From assembly GCF_014192015.1 (NCBI RefSeq), contig NZ_JACHXJ010000001.1:1488001-1552000 (forward strand): DNA of 64,000 bases, read 5' to 3'. Made by a program: the position numbers and the translations under genes. Below, one piece after another: positions 1 through 9,003 of the stretch (its first letter is position 1; every line of letters begins with the position of its first letter). The notes beneath the pieces were generated by a model. The model was given only the letters and a program-made list of their open reading frames with translations, was not told the origin of the DNA and made no database searches. The DNA is from Paenibacillus rhizosphaerae (lineage in GTDB: Bacteria > Bacillota > Bacilli > Paenibacillales > Paenibacillaceae).

Positions 1-1020
1 AGCCGCGACGAAAAGTATTTGCGGGAACATGCCTATCCGGTGATGAAGGAAGCGGCTCTGTTCTGTCTGGATTGGCTGCATGACGACGGCAGCGGCCGTC
101 TGATCACCTCGCCGTCAACTTCGCCGGAGCATAAATTCAGAACGCCGGCGGGTGGTCTGGCTGCAGTCAGCGAGGCATCGACGATGGATCTGATGCTGAT
201 CTGGGACCTGCTCACCAACTTAATTGAAGCGTCCGAGACGCTGGAGGAAGACGAAGCGCTTCGGCAAGAATGGCAGGATGCCAGGGAGCGGCTTCTGCCG
301 CTGCAGGTCGGGAAGTACGGACAGCTTCAGGAATGGTCCAAGGACTTCGAAGACGAGGATGTCCATCACCGTCACGCGTCCCATATGTTCGGCGTGTATC
401 CGGGCCGACAGCTCACCAAGCAGATGACGCCGGATTTATTCGAGGCCGCCCGCCGTTCCCTGGAACGGCGGGGCGACGATGGAACGGGCTGGAGTCTCGG
501 CTGGAAGGTCGCCCTATGGGCCCGTTTCGGCGAAGGGGACCGTTCGCTTGCTCTGCTCTCCAACCTGCTGCGCCTTGTCCGCGAAGATGAACCGGATAAT
601 TATCACCACGGCGGGGTGTATGCGAATTTGTTCGACGCCCATCCGCCGTTTCAAATTGACGGTAATTTTGCGGCGACGGCCGGCATTGCCGAAATGCTGC
701 TTCAGTCGCATCAGGGATATTTAGAATTTCTTCCGGCCCTTCCTGCTTCCTGGCCGAACGGATTTGTGAAGGGCCTTCGCGCGCGCGGAGGATTTGAGGT
801 GAGTCTGGATTGGAAAGAAGGAAGGATTGCCGATGCTGAGATTGTCTCGCATGCCGGATCGGCCCTGACGATCTATTCGCCATATGCGCCGACGATCTCG
901 GCGGATGAAGGCAACATCCCGGTTCAACGAACCGGGGAGAACTTGTACTCATTTCAGACGACTGCGGGAACGACGTACCGCTTAGTGCCAGAGCCGTCCG
1001 TTCAACAAGGACGACTCTGA
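1..1020 (+). CDS. GH95-like alpha-L-fucosidase/galactosidase, C-terminal part
   Basis: The reading frame is open from base 1, so the gene starts upstream and only the last 339 codons are seen. The segments [22 protein letters not shown] and [17 protein letters not shown] (Asp at visible residue 220) are typical of the (alpha/alpha)6 catalytic barrel of family GH95, whose members cleave alpha-1,2-L-fucosides or L-galactosides. A beta-rich C-terminal part follows from about residue 250. The family usually has about 750-800 residues, so roughly the N-terminal half is missing. No localisation can be read because the N-terminus is absent. The gene ends in a strong terminator and belongs to a glycan-use region with its own importer and regulators. 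The family call is firm; the substrate is inferred. Confidence 0.85.
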   Translation, partial: SRDEKYLREHAYPVMKEAALFCLDWLHDDGSGRLITSPSTSPEHKFRTPAGGLAAVSEASTMDLMLIWDLLTNLIEASETLEEDEALRQEWQDARERLLPLQVGKYGQLQEWSKDFEDEDVHHRHASHMFGVYPGRQLTKQMTPDLFEAARRSLERRGDDGTGWSLGWKVALWARFGEGDRSLALLSNLLRLVREDEPDNYHHGGVYANLFDAHPPFQIDGNFAATAGIAEMLLQSHQGYLEFLPALPASWPNGFVKGLRARGGFEVSLDWKEGRIADAEIVSHAGSALTIYSPYAPTISADEGNIPVQRTGENLYSFQTTAGTTYRLVPEPSVQQGRL

Positions 1021-1027
1021 TTGTTGA

Positions 1028-1057
1028 AGCCCTGCCGAACCTCCGGCAGGGCTTTTT
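1028..1057 (+). terminator. Rho-independent terminator after the GH95-like gene
   Basis: GCCCTGCC and GGCAGGGC form a perfect 8-bp GC-rich stem with a short loop, followed by TTTTT. It starts 8 bases after the stop codon. Confidence 0.9.
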
Positions 1058-1122
1058 ATAGGGGAGTGGGTCCGGTCACGCGAGATCACGTTCCGTTAGA
1101 ACGGACGGAGATCCTGTCCGCT

Positions 1123-1986
1123 TCATTCCCTGCGCCGGAAACCGGCGCGGTAGCTGCGGGCAGACATCCGCGTGACCGACTTGAATACTTTTTCAAAATG
1201 CGAAAAGTTCTCGAACCCCACGTCCTCCGACACCCGGATAATGCGTTCGTCACTCTCGCGCAGCAGACGCTGGGCCTCCTTGATCCGGGTAATGCCGATA
1301 TATTCGATCAGGCCAAAACCGGTATACTTCTTGAACGACCGGCTCAGATGGCTGGGACTCAAGTAGAACCTTTCGCTCAGGCCGCTCAGGGTCAGGGGCT
1401 CCCGGTAATGCTCCGAGATGTAGCTGGCGATGTCGTTCATGCGGGCCGCCGCGGGAGAGACCGTATCTTCGGGTGCTCCTTGCTTATAAGCTGCGGACTG
1501 TCTGGCCGCAAACAGCAAAGCCTGTCCCGCAGCATGCCGGACGGCCATCCGGTATCCTGGGGACTCGTCCTGGATTTCCCGCAGCATTTCATAGAGCGGC
1601 TGCTCGATTCGGAGCTTGTCTTGATCCGGTAAATGCACCACGCGGTGGGGACCGTGGAACGGAGCAAGCAGCAGCTTGGCCTCATCCCTAGGGAGCGGCT
1701 CGAAATACGATTCATTGACATAAATAACGATGCGTTCATGATTCGGCACACCGGTGTCCGAGGTTTTATGCACTTCATTGCCCGGGATGAACACCAAATC
1801 TCCGGACCGGACCCGATACACCCGGTCTTTAATGAAGTAAAAGCGTTCGCCGCCAAACAAATAATACAGCTCGTAATGTTTGTGCATATGATCCTCCGAC
1901 ATGGAGAAGTGTCCTTTGCGGCGGTTATATTCCACAGAAAAGGGATCGGACGCGTTTCCGTACCTTAGTTCTTGGTTTAAAGCCAT
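1123..1986 (-). CDS. AraC-family transcriptional regulator (cupin sensor domain)
   Basis: This 287-residue protein has an N-terminal cupin-like sensor domain (about residues 20-110, with HMHKHYELYYLFGG and the SGDLVFIPGNEVHK turn). Two helix-turn-helix motifs of the AraC/XylS type lie at about residues 185-282 (ISEHYREPLTLSGLSERFYLS; IIRVSEDVGFENFSHFEKVF). AraC proteins of this layout usually bind a sugar in the cupin and activate nearby glycan genes. The start has a GGAGG box just upstream. It lies between the GH95-like gene (convergent) and a divergent Gfo/Idh oxidoreductase, so control of these neighbours is the natural inference. The ligand is unknown. Confidence 0.85.
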   Translation of the reverse strand: MALNQELRYGNASDPFSVEYNRRKGHFSMSEDHMHKHYELYYLFGGERFYFIKDRVYRVRSGDLVFIPGNEVHKTSDTGVPNHERIVIYVNESYFEPLPRDEAKLLLAPFHGPHRVVHLPDQDKLRIEQPLYEMLREIQDESPGYRMAVRHAAGQALLFAARQSAAYKQGAPEDTVSPAAARMNDIASYISEHYREPLTLSGLSERFYLSPSHLSRSFKKYTGFGLIEYIGITRIKEAQRLLRESDERIIRVSEDVGFENFSHFEKVFKSVTRMSARSYRAGFRRRE

Positions 1987-2110
1987 AGTCGATCCTCCAC
2001 AAGCGCAATAAATGCGGGGTTTTATTCATTCTAGCATAAAATGCGGGGACAATAAGCGAATTTTGCAGTAATCTGCAAATAAACAGATTCATAGAAGGAG
2101 AGGGAATGAT

Positions 2111-3409
2111 ATGGCCCAAAAAACCTATGTGCAGGTCGGAGCAGGCGGAAGAGCGGAATTCTTTTACGGTGCGATTGCCCAGCGTTTCCGGGAGTCGGCG
2201 GAGCTGCTCGCTTTTTGCGACGTGAACCAGACTCGCATGGATTATGCCAACAAGCTGCTGACGGAGAAGTACGATTACCACGCGGTACGAACGTATAAAA
2301 CCGATGCCTTTGACGAGATGATCCGGACGGAGAAGCCGGACTTCGTCATCGTAACCAGCGTGGACCGTACGCATCACCGCTATATTATCCGGGCGATGGA
2401 GCTCGGCTGCGACGTGATCACGGAAAAGCCGATGACAGTCGACGCGGCCAAATGCCAAGACATTCTCGACGCGGTGGAGCGAACGGGACGAAACGTCCGG
2501 GTCACGTTCAACTACCGCTATGCGCCTCATCATACGAAAGCCCGGGAGCTGATTGCGGACGGAACCATCGGGGATGTGACCTCGGTTCACTTCGAGTGGC
2601 TGCTAAATACACAGCATGGCGCGGATTACTTCCGCAGATGGCATCGGGACAAGCGCAACAGCGGCGGCCTGCTCGTCCATAAGTCGACCCACCACTTCGA
2701 CCTGGTTAATTTCTGGATCGGATCCGAGCCGGAAACGGTCTATGCGATGGGAAACCTGCTGTTTTACGGACGCGAAAATGCCGAGCAGCGCGGAGTCACC
2801 AAGTTTTACGACCGGGCCACAGGCCATCCGAACGCCAAGGACGATCCGTTTGCGCTGTCGCTGGACAGCAACTCGCATCTGAAGGCGATGTACCTTGATG
2901 CAGAGTGGGAGGACGGCTACCACCGGGACCAAAGCGTATTCGGCGACGGGATTTCGATCGAGGATACGATGAGCGTGATGGTCCGGTACAAAAATAAAGC
3001 GCAGCTGACCTATTCGCTGAATGCTTACATGCCGTGGGAAGGATACCGGATCGCCTTTAACGGAACCAAAGGCCGGATCGAAATGACGGTGATCGAGCAG
3101 TCCTATGTCAATTCCGGCGGAGACAAGGCGCTGGAAGGAGCGGTGAAGGGCGTTAATATTTTGGTATTCCCTATGTTTGGCGAGCCTTACAAGGCGGACT
3201 TCGAGGAAGGCGCCGGCGGGCACGGCGGCGGCGATCCTGTGCTGCTGAACGACATTTTCGGCGTACCTGTGGAAGATAAATTCCACCGGGCGGCGAACCA
3301 TATCGACGGCGCGCGCTCGATCTTAACGGGCATTGCCGCCAATCAATCGATTTCCACCGGACTTCCGGTGAAAGTCGACGATCTGGTAAGGTTTTACGGG
3401 ACCAAGTAA
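2111..3409 (+). CDS. Gfo/Idh/MocA-family NAD(P)-dependent oxidoreductase
   Basis: 432 residues. An N-terminal Rossmann fold carries VGAGGRAEFF (residues 9-18). The EKP motif at 105-107 (VITEKPMTV) holds the Lys typical of this family, and is followed by the C-terminal alpha/beta substrate domain. Such enzymes oxidise or reduce sugars, inositols or glycoside derivatives; some act as glycosidases or in 3-keto-sugar pathways. No secretion signal is seen, so it is cytoplasmic. The ATG is preceded by GAAGGAGAGGG. It is divergent from the AraC gene (124-bp gap) and followed by two hairpins before the two-component genes. It probably processes a sugar released by the neighbouring glycosidases; the substrate cannot be read. 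Confidence 0.85.
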   Translation: MAQKTYVQVGAGGRAEFFYGAIAQRFRESAELLAFCDVNQTRMDYANKLLTEKYDYHAVRTYKTDAFDEMIRTEKPDFVIVTSVDRTHHRYIIRAMELGCDVITEKPMTVDAAKCQDILDAVERTGRNVRVTFNYRYAPHHTKARELIADGTIGDVTSVHFEWLLNTQHGADYFRRWHRDKRNSGGLLVHKSTHHFDLVNFWIGSEPETVYAMGNLLFYGRENAEQRGVTKFYDRATGHPNAKDDPFALSLDSNSHLKAMYLDAEWEDGYHRDQSVFGDGISIEDTMSVMVRYKNKAQLTYSLNAYMPWEGYRIAFNGTKGRIEMTVIEQSYVNSGGDKALEGAVKGVNILVFPMFGEPYKADFEEGAGGHGGGDPVLLNDIFGVPVEDKFHRAANHIDGARSILTGIAANQSISTGLPVKVDDLVRFYGTK

Positions 3410-3433
3410 CATGCTCCACGGATAAAGGCCGAG

Positions 3434-3464
3434 GCCACCTGAGCGGCATCTAAGGTGGCTTTTT
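3434..3464 (+). terminator. Rho-independent terminator after the Gfo/Idh gene
   Basis: GCCACCT pairs with AGGTGGC across a 12-base loop and is followed by five T. Confidence 0.85.
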
Positions 3465-3490
3465 GGCTTGACGAAGCGGTAAGAGTTACA

Positions 3491-3520
3491 AAGACACTGA
3501 CCGGTAAAGATCAGTGTCTT
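3491..3520 (+). terminator. Second hairpin upstream of the sensor kinase gene
   Basis: AAGACACTGA and TCAGTGTCTT form a perfect 10-bp stem with a 10-base loop, followed by TGTCATTTTC. It is either a back-up terminator for the gene on the left or a structure in the leader of the kinase operon. Confidence 0.6.
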
Positions 3521-3629
3521 TGTCATTTTCGCCGATGGTCCGGGACTTACTGCTGCCGGAATGGTGTGATGGAAGGGCATGGGCACACAGGGATGAACCT
3601 GATTTGGTATGATGTGTTCAGCAGCATCG

Positions 3630-3643
3630 CGAAAGCGCTGTCA
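3630..3643 (+). promoter_or_regulatory. Possible cre (CcpA) site before the kinase operon
   Basis: CGAAAGCGCTGTCA matches the Bacillales cre consensus TGWAARCGYTWNCW at 12 of 14 positions (mismatches at 1 and 11). It lies 24 bases before the start codon of the sensor kinase, downstream of any likely start of transcription, where CcpA could act as a roadblock. Sequence match only. Confidence 0.35.
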
Positions 3644-3666
3644 AATTAACGGGAGGAAGGTTCGTC

Positions 3667-5493
3667 ATGTTCTACTCGCTCAGAAGCAGGCTGATATTAT
3701 TTTTCGTATTGTTGTTCGTTTTGTCGTTCGGTGTATTGTCCCTTCTCATTTTTAACGAATCACGATCGATTATCCGTTCCTATATTGAATCGTCCGCGCT
3801 TGAGAAAATGAACGAATACGGTTCCTATATCGACATGGTGCAGACGCAAATTTATGACTTGGCATCCCTGGTCTTTAACAGTGACCAGACCGATACTTGG
3901 GATAACATCGTGTCGGATTCCTCGGCAACGGAAGGGGAGAAAATGCTTGCCCATATCCAGATGAGCAAGTTTCTGACGCAGACGACCAATAGTTATACCA
4001 GCATCTCATCGGTCGCGCTGTACCGCCGGGAAGGCGTGTGGGTCAGCATGGACAACCAGGTTATCAAGGAAAGCTCCTTTCTCGATCAGTCCTGGTACAA
4101 GCAGTTTCGGGATGAGACGGTCCGCTGGGTGCCGGCGCACACCGACGACGTGGAATTGAAAATCCGCCGCAGCGACCATCCGGTCGTCAGCATGCTGATG
4201 CCGATCGGAGCATTTGAACCGAAGCAGGCGAAAACGGTGCTGAAGGTCAACGTGAGCGCCGATTATTTTCTGGAGCCGCTGAGCAGGATCCATTTGGGAG
4301 AGAGCGGGACGATGTATTTAATCGATCAGCACGGCAGCCCGCTCCTGACCCAAGCGGATTATGAAACGAGCGCCAGCCTCGCCAAGAATGAGATTGCCAG
4401 GGCGCAGGCAGGGCGAAGCAAGCAGGGCGTCGTCTATTTCCGGAACAGCCAGGGTGACGCACAAATCCTCGTTTACAAAAAGCTGGCCCAAAACGGATGG
4501 ATGCTTGTCGGGATCGTTCCGGAGAGCGACTTGTATGCACCACTGCTTAAGCTGCGCAACCGTATTATGGTGCTGGCGGTGGTACTGCTCCTGGTCTCGC
4601 TGTTCATTGCCTTCTGGCTGTCGAACGGAATTACGCGGCCTTTGTCAAGGCTAGTCTCCGCTATGCGGCATGTGCAGCGTGGAGATTTTGACAGCGCGGA
4701 GAGCCGGCTGCCAATGGAAGGCACCGTCCGAAATGAGGTCGGCTTTGCCACAGCGACATTCCGCAACATGGTCGGAAGGCTGCGGCAGCATATCAAAACC
4801 GAATTTGAACTGAAGCTGCTCCGGCAGCAGGCCGAATATAAGGCGCTGCTGATGCAGATTAATCCGCATTTTTTGTTCAATACGCTGGAGCTGCTCAGCA
4901 GCCTGGCGATACAGAGGCGTACGGACGATACCGTGAAGGTCATCGAGTCGCTCGGAAAAATGCTGCGCTTCGGCTTGCGGATCAGTGACGATTTGGTCGC
5001 CTTGAAGGAGGAGCTGAAATACGTTCATGATTATGCTTCCATCCTGCGCATCCGCTTCGGGGACCGGCTCTGGCTGTCCATGGAAGAGGACGGGCTGCCG
5101 GAGCATGCCGCCTGCGTCAAGTTTATTCTTCAGCCTTTGCTCGAGAACGCCGTCAAGTACAGTTTTGCGCATCGGACCGAAGCACGTGTATCCGTCAGGG
5201 TATACCGAAGGGACGGCCATGTGGTCATGTCCGTCACGGACAACGGGCCTGGGATGACGGAGGAACAGATCCGCGCGGTGCTGAAAGAAGCGGCCGATGC
5301 CCGGCCGGACCAAATTCTGGCCAGCCGGGAACGGCAGATCGGACTCGGGAACGTGCTTGCACGGTGCCGGTTGTATTATGGCTCATTGTTCGAGGCTCAT
5401 CTGGATGCGAAACCAGGCGGAGGAACGCGAATTGAACTGATGTTACCGATCCGGGAGGTGCATAACGATGTATCGTTTATTGATCGTGGATGA
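3667..5493 (+). CDS. YesM-type sensor histidine kinase
   Basis: 608-residue membrane kinase. TM1 lies at about residues 9-29, an extracytoplasmic Cache-like sensor at about 30-295 and TM2 at about 300-319. A HAMP linker follows. The His_kinase domain carries QINPHFLFNTLELL with phospho-acceptor His401, and the HATPase has its N box at LLENAVKYSF (Asn494) and G box at DNGPGM. This is the LytS/YesM class used in Paenibacillus for polysaccharide sensing. The start has GGGAGGAAGG upstream. It overlaps the following response regulator by 26 bases, so the pair is translationally coupled. It probably phosphorylates that regulator and controls the ABC importer and glycosidases downstream. The ligand is unknown. 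Confidence 0.92.
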   Translation: MFYSLRSRLILFFVLLFVLSFGVLSLLIFNESRSIIRSYIESSALEKMNEYGSYIDMVQTQIYDLASLVFNSDQTDTWDNIVSDSSATEGEKMLAHIQMSKFLTQTTNSYTSISSVALYRREGVWVSMDNQVIKESSFLDQSWYKQFRDETVRWVPAHTDDVELKIRRSDHPVVSMLMPIGAFEPKQAKTVLKVNVSADYFLEPLSRIHLGESGTMYLIDQHGSPLLTQADYETSASLAKNEIARAQAGRSKQGVVYFRNSQGDAQILVYKKLAQNGWMLVGIVPESDLYAPLLKLRNRIMVLAVVLLLVSLFIAFWLSNGITRPLSRLVSAMRHVQRGDFDSAESRLPMEGTVRNEVGFATATFRNMVGRLRQHIKTEFELKLLRQQAEYKALLMQINPHFLFNTLELLSSLAIQRRTDDTVKVIESLGKMLRFGLRISDDLVALKEELKYVHDYASILRIRFGDRLWLSMEEDGLPEHAACVKFILQPLLENAVKYSFAHRTEARVSVRVYRRDGHVVMSVTDNGPGMTEEQIRAVLKEAADARPDQILASRERQIGLGNVLARCRLYYGSLFEAHLDAKPGGGTRIELMLPIREVHNDVSFIDRG

Positions 5494-7072
5494 CGAGCCG
5501 GAAATCCGCCAAGGTCTGCGTCTCAAGATGGACATGGACGGTCTTGGGATTGCGCTGGCCGGCGAAGCCTCGAACGGGATGGAGGCGCTGTCCCTCCTGG
5601 AGAACGGTGATATTGAGATCGTCCTTACCGACATGAACATGCCGCTGATGGGGGGCGTTCGGTTTATGGAAGTGTGCCGGGAACGTTACCCGAACGTCAG
5701 GGTCATCGTCATTACCGGCTATGAGGACTTTCAATATGCACGGGCCGCGCTACGCTTCCAGGCGAGCGAATACCTGCTGAAGCCGGTTGCCCGCGATGAG
5801 CTGAATTCCGTCCTGAAAAACGTCACCGCCGAGCTGAACCGGGAACGGGAAAAAGCGGAACTCGAGGCCAAAACTCAGTGGGAGCTGTCACAATATTACA
5901 GGGAAATGAAGGAGCAATTTATCCTTAGGCTCGTACGCTGGGAATCCGGGCCAGAGAGCGTCGTTACGGACCGCGCCCGCAAATTTGGGCTTGGCGGGTG
6001 GGAGGAACGTCGAGTACGCTTTATGACCCTAGGCCTGAAAGTGAGGGATATCTTACATGGGACGGATCGGGCACCCGATCAATTCCTGCTCCCGCTGGAA
6101 ATGATCTCCCGTGAAAAGGCAGACAACGCAGCCGGAACTTGTGAGTGCTTCCGGGATGGGCACTATCCGGGGCTGATTCATGTGGTCACCACGGAGTCCG
6201 TAGAATGGCTGTTCTCTTTTGGCGATCATCTCCGGTCGGAAGTGAAGCGGATGCTGGACTTTGAGCTGGACTTCGGCATCGGACAACCCGTAACAGGCTT
6301 CAAGGCTTGGAAGGATGGCTACCTTTCATCGCTCGTGGCCTGGAACTATACGGACAGCCGTTTGCCGGCCGAATCCCTTCCCCAATCAACCGACAAAACG
6401 GCAATAAGCGCGGATGAAATCAAAGTCATCGAACGGTATTTGGCCAAAGGTGAATATGCTGCGTTTGAGCAGGCTGTCCGCCCCATTCTTCAGCAGGCTT
6501 TTACAGGGCCCGTGGCAAGTCGGGTGAAAATCATTTTTCAGCTGTACCTGGCTCTGGAGTCGGCTGCGAGCGATTTGCTCGTCACGATCGAGAGCGCAGA
6601 GCAGCTGTGGATCCGGCCGGAGCTGGCGTATTCATTGGATTCGGTGGATAAGGCATACTCGTTTCTTGCAGGGATCGCCCGGAACATCGTTAGGCAGCGA
6701 GAAGAAGGCGCTGAAGCTGCCGATGTCAATCTGATCGAATCCGTCCGCCGTTATATTGACGACCACTATGCAACAGACCTGAACTTAAGCGATATGGCAG
6801 CCCGTTTTAACTATCATCCTTCTTATTTCTCGGAATTGTTCAAAAAAAGGGTCGGGCGCACCTTCATTCAGTACCTGACCGATGTGCGGATGACGCAGGC
6901 GATCCGGCTGCTGGAGGAGACCCAGCTCAGTCTGTGGGATATAGCCGAACTTACGGGCTTCAGCAATGCCAGCTACTTCAGCTCGAAATTCAAAAAGGTT
7001 TACGGCGTTTCTCCTTCCGATTACCGCGAGAGGTTACCTGAAAAAATTGATAGCGAAGAGCCGAAGAAATAG
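5468..7072 (+). CDS. YesN-type response regulator with AraC output domain
   Basis: 534 residues. The N-terminal receiver has the acidic pair Asp8/Asp9, phospho-acceptor Asp55 (LTDMNMPLMGG) and the conserved Lys in SEYLLKPV. A long middle domain of unknown function lies at about 130-420, as in other YesN proteins. Two AraC helix-turn-helix motifs lie at about 430-530 (LNLSDMAARFNYHPSYFSELF; LWDIAELTGFSNASYFSSKF). It overlaps the kinase gene and precedes the importer genes by 62 bases, so it is the probable activator of the ABC transporter operon. Recognition is firm; target promoters are inferred. Confidence 0.92.
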   Translation: MYRLLIVDDEPEIRQGLRLKMDMDGLGIALAGEASNGMEALSLLENGDIEIVLTDMNMPLMGGVRFMEVCRERYPNVRVIVITGYEDFQYARAALRFQASEYLLKPVARDELNSVLKNVTAELNREREKAELEAKTQWELSQYYREMKEQFILRLVRWESGPESVVTDRARKFGLGGWEERRVRFMTLGLKVRDILHGTDRAPDQFLLPLEMISREKADNAAGTCECFRDGHYPGLIHVVTTESVEWLFSFGDHLRSEVKRMLDFELDFGIGQPVTGFKAWKDGYLSSLVAWNYTDSRLPAESLPQSTDKTAISADEIKVIERYLAKGEYAAFEQAVRPILQQAFTGPVASRVKIIFQLYLALESAASDLLVTIESAEQLWIRPELAYSLDSVDKAYSFLAGIARNIVRQREEGAEAADVNLIESVRRYIDDHYATDLNLSDMAARFNYHPSYFSELFKKRVGRTFIQYLTDVRMTQAIRLLEETQLSLWDIAELTGFSNASYFSSKFKKVYGVSPSDYRERLPEKIDSEEPKK

Positions 7073-7134
7073 AATTCAGCGTGCGCCGTATCTTGCTTAT
7101 GATGTTCTTACCAACATCAGAAGGAGGATTCGCG

Positions 7135-8049
7135 ATGCGAACATCACGCAGGCTGCCGATCCATACGCACAACCGCACGGCGTACGCATTTTTGCTGCCA
7201 TGGCTCATCGGCTTTTTTTGCCTCACGCTTGGACCGATGCTCGGCTCGCTGTATTTGTCCCTGACCAAATACAACTTGCTTCGCCCGCCCGAATGGATCG
7301 GTTTCGCCAATTTCAAGCAGATCTTTACGAATGACGCGACGTTTACGCACTCCCTGCAATTGACGTTCGTGTACGTACTGCTGTCCGTACCGCTCCGTAT
7401 CATTTTTGCGCTGCTCGTGGCGCTGGCACTGAACCAGGGAATTCGCGGACTGGGCATCTACCGGACCGTCTATTACATTCCGTCCCTTCTCGGAGGAAGT
7501 GTTGCGATCTCCATCGTCTGGCGGCAAATCTTCGACAGTGAAGGCGTCATTAACGCGTTCCTCGGCTGGTTCGGACTAGACGGGCCGGCATGGATCGCCA
7601 ACCCGGATTACCTGATTTACCCGATCGTCACCCTGTCGGTTTGGCAGTTCGGCTCGGCGATGGTCATCTTTTTAGCGGGGCTGAAGCAGGTTCCGGCCGA
7701 TCTGTATGAAGCGTCTCAAGTGGACGGTGCCGGGAAAATACGCCAGTTTTTCAGTATATCGCTGCCGATGCTGACGCCCGTTCTCTTTTTTAATCTGATC
7801 ATGAGCATCATTAATTCATTTCAGGCGTTTACACCGGCTTACGTCATCGGCGACGGTCATGGAGGGCCGCTGGATGCTTCCATGTTCTACACATTGTACC
7901 TGTACTTAAAGGGCTTCTCCTATTTCGATATGGGTTATGCGTCGGCCCTCGCCTGGATCATGCTGCTCATTATCGCCGTCTTTACGGGTATCATTTTTGC
8001 CACGTCGCGCTTCTGGGTGTTCTACGGCGATGGGAAAGAGGGGAGGTAA
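7135..8049 (+). CDS. Carbohydrate ABC transporter permease (MalF-like)
   Basis: 304 residues from ATG 7135, chosen because AGAAGGAGG lies at the right distance; an upstream in-frame GTG at 7081 lacks such a site. About six membrane helices are visible (first at about 15-38). The binding-protein-dependent permease signature sits in LYEASQVDGAGKIRQFFSI, the EAA loop that docks to the ATPase. It forms a heterodimer in the cytoplasmic membrane with the next gene product, and its stop is 3 bases before that start. No ATPase is encoded in the cluster. CUT1 importers of this kind in Firmicutes commonly share the MsmX/UgpC-type ATPase encoded elsewhere, so that is inferred here. Confidence 0.92.
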   Translation: MRTSRRLPIHTHNRTAYAFLLPWLIGFFCLTLGPMLGSLYLSLTKYNLLRPPEWIGFANFKQIFTNDATFTHSLQLTFVYVLLSVPLRIIFALLVALALNQGIRGLGIYRTVYYIPSLLGGSVAISIVWRQIFDSEGVINAFLGWFGLDGPAWIANPDYLIYPIVTLSVWQFGSAMVIFLAGLKQVPADLYEASQVDGAGKIRQFFSISLPMLTPVLFFNLIMSIINSFQAFTPAYVIGDGHGGPLDASMFYTLYLYLKGFSYFDMGYASALAWIMLLIIAVFTGIIFATSRFWVFYGDGKEGR

Positions 8050-8052
8050 GCC

Positions 8053-8895
8053 ATGTTGACGATGAGGGGAACTTACTCGCGGGTGATCAGACACGTGCTG
8101 ATCGTGTTGGTGGGGCTGGCCATGCTGTATCCGGTATTGTGGCTGCTCAGCAGCTCCTTTAAGCCTAATCAAGCGATTTTTACCGATACCGGTTTATGGT
8201 CGCACAGCTTCACGATTGATAATTATAAAAATGGCTGGAAGGGCTTTCAGGGCGTGTCGTTCAGCCGCTTCTTCGGCAACTCGGCGCTCATCTCCATCCT
8301 CTGCGTACTGGGTAATATCGTGACCTGCTCGCTCGCGGCCTATGCTTTTGCCCGGCTCGAGTTCAAGCTCAAAAAGGTATGGTTTGCGCTGATGCTGGTG
8401 ACGATCATGCTGCCGTACCATGTGACGCTTGTGCCGCAGTATATCATTTTCAGCAAGCTGGGCTGGATTAATACGTTTGCCCCGCTGATCCTGCCCAAAT
8501 GGCTGGCGCACGATTCCTTCTTTATTCTGCTGATGGTCCAGTTCATACGCGGGCTCCCGCGGGAGCTGGACGAAAGCGCGACGATCGACGGCTGCGGACA
8601 GGGGAAGTTGTACCTGCGGATCATTCTGCCTTTGCTGACTCCGGCGCTCATCTCAACCGCGATCTTTACGTTTATCTGGACGTGGGACGATTTCTTCAGC
8701 CAGATGATTTACATCAGCGATATCAAGCTGTTTACGGTGCAGCTCGGCATCCGGGCGCTGTACGATCCGTCGGGATCATCCGATTGGGGGGCGCTTCTCG
8801 CCATTTCCGTGCTGTCGCTGCTGCCGATCACGCTGCTTTTCCTGATGTTCCAGCGGTACTTCCTGGAAGGTATTGCGACGACAGGGCTCAAATAA
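8053..8895 (+). CDS. Carbohydrate ABC transporter permease (MalG-like)
   Basis: 280 residues with about six membrane helices (first at about 12-32) and the EAA loop LDESATIDGCGQGKLYLRIILP, as in MalG-type CUT1 permeases. The start has GGGGAGGTAAGCC just upstream, overlapping the end of the first permease gene. With the MalF-like partner and the downstream lipoprotein it forms an importer for oligosaccharides. A 108-base gap with a possible internal promoter separates it from the binding protein gene. The substrate is not visible; the neighbouring GH43 and GH95 enzymes suggest arabinose-, xylose- or fucose-containing oligosaccharides. Confidence 0.92.
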   Translation: MLTMRGTYSRVIRHVLIVLVGLAMLYPVLWLLSSSFKPNQAIFTDTGLWSHSFTIDNYKNGWKGFQGVSFSRFFGNSALISILCVLGNIVTCSLAAYAFARLEFKLKKVWFALMLVTIMLPYHVTLVPQYIIFSKLGWINTFAPLILPKWLAHDSFFILLMVQFIRGLPRELDESATIDGCGQGKLYLRIILPLLTPALISTAIFTFIWTWDDFFSQMIYISDIKLFTVQLGIRALYDPSGSSDWGALLAISVLSLLPITLLFLMFQRYFLEGIATTGLK

Positions 8896-8961
8896 CGCCA
8901 AAACTGCTACCGGGTAGATTGCAATGTAGAAAGCAGCAGTCTGGGGCGAGACGGAGAGTTG

Positions 8962-8978
8962 TGCAAACGCTTTATAAT
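8962..8978 (+). promoter_or_regulatory. Possible cre site overlapping a -10 box before the binding-protein gene
   Basis: TGCAAACGCTTTAT (8962-8975) resembles the cre consensus at 12 of 14 positions and overlaps TATAAT (8973-8978). This would give the lipoprotein gene an extra, catabolite-repressed promoter. A good -35 box is not visible, so the promoter is tentative. Confidence 0.35.
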
Positions 8979-9003
8979 TTATAGCGATGAAGGAGAAATG
9001 AAC

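Noticed and set aside
1021..1632. 203-codon plus frame over the AraC gene
   Set aside because: Runs through a terminator and antisense to a recognisable regulator; no ribosome site.
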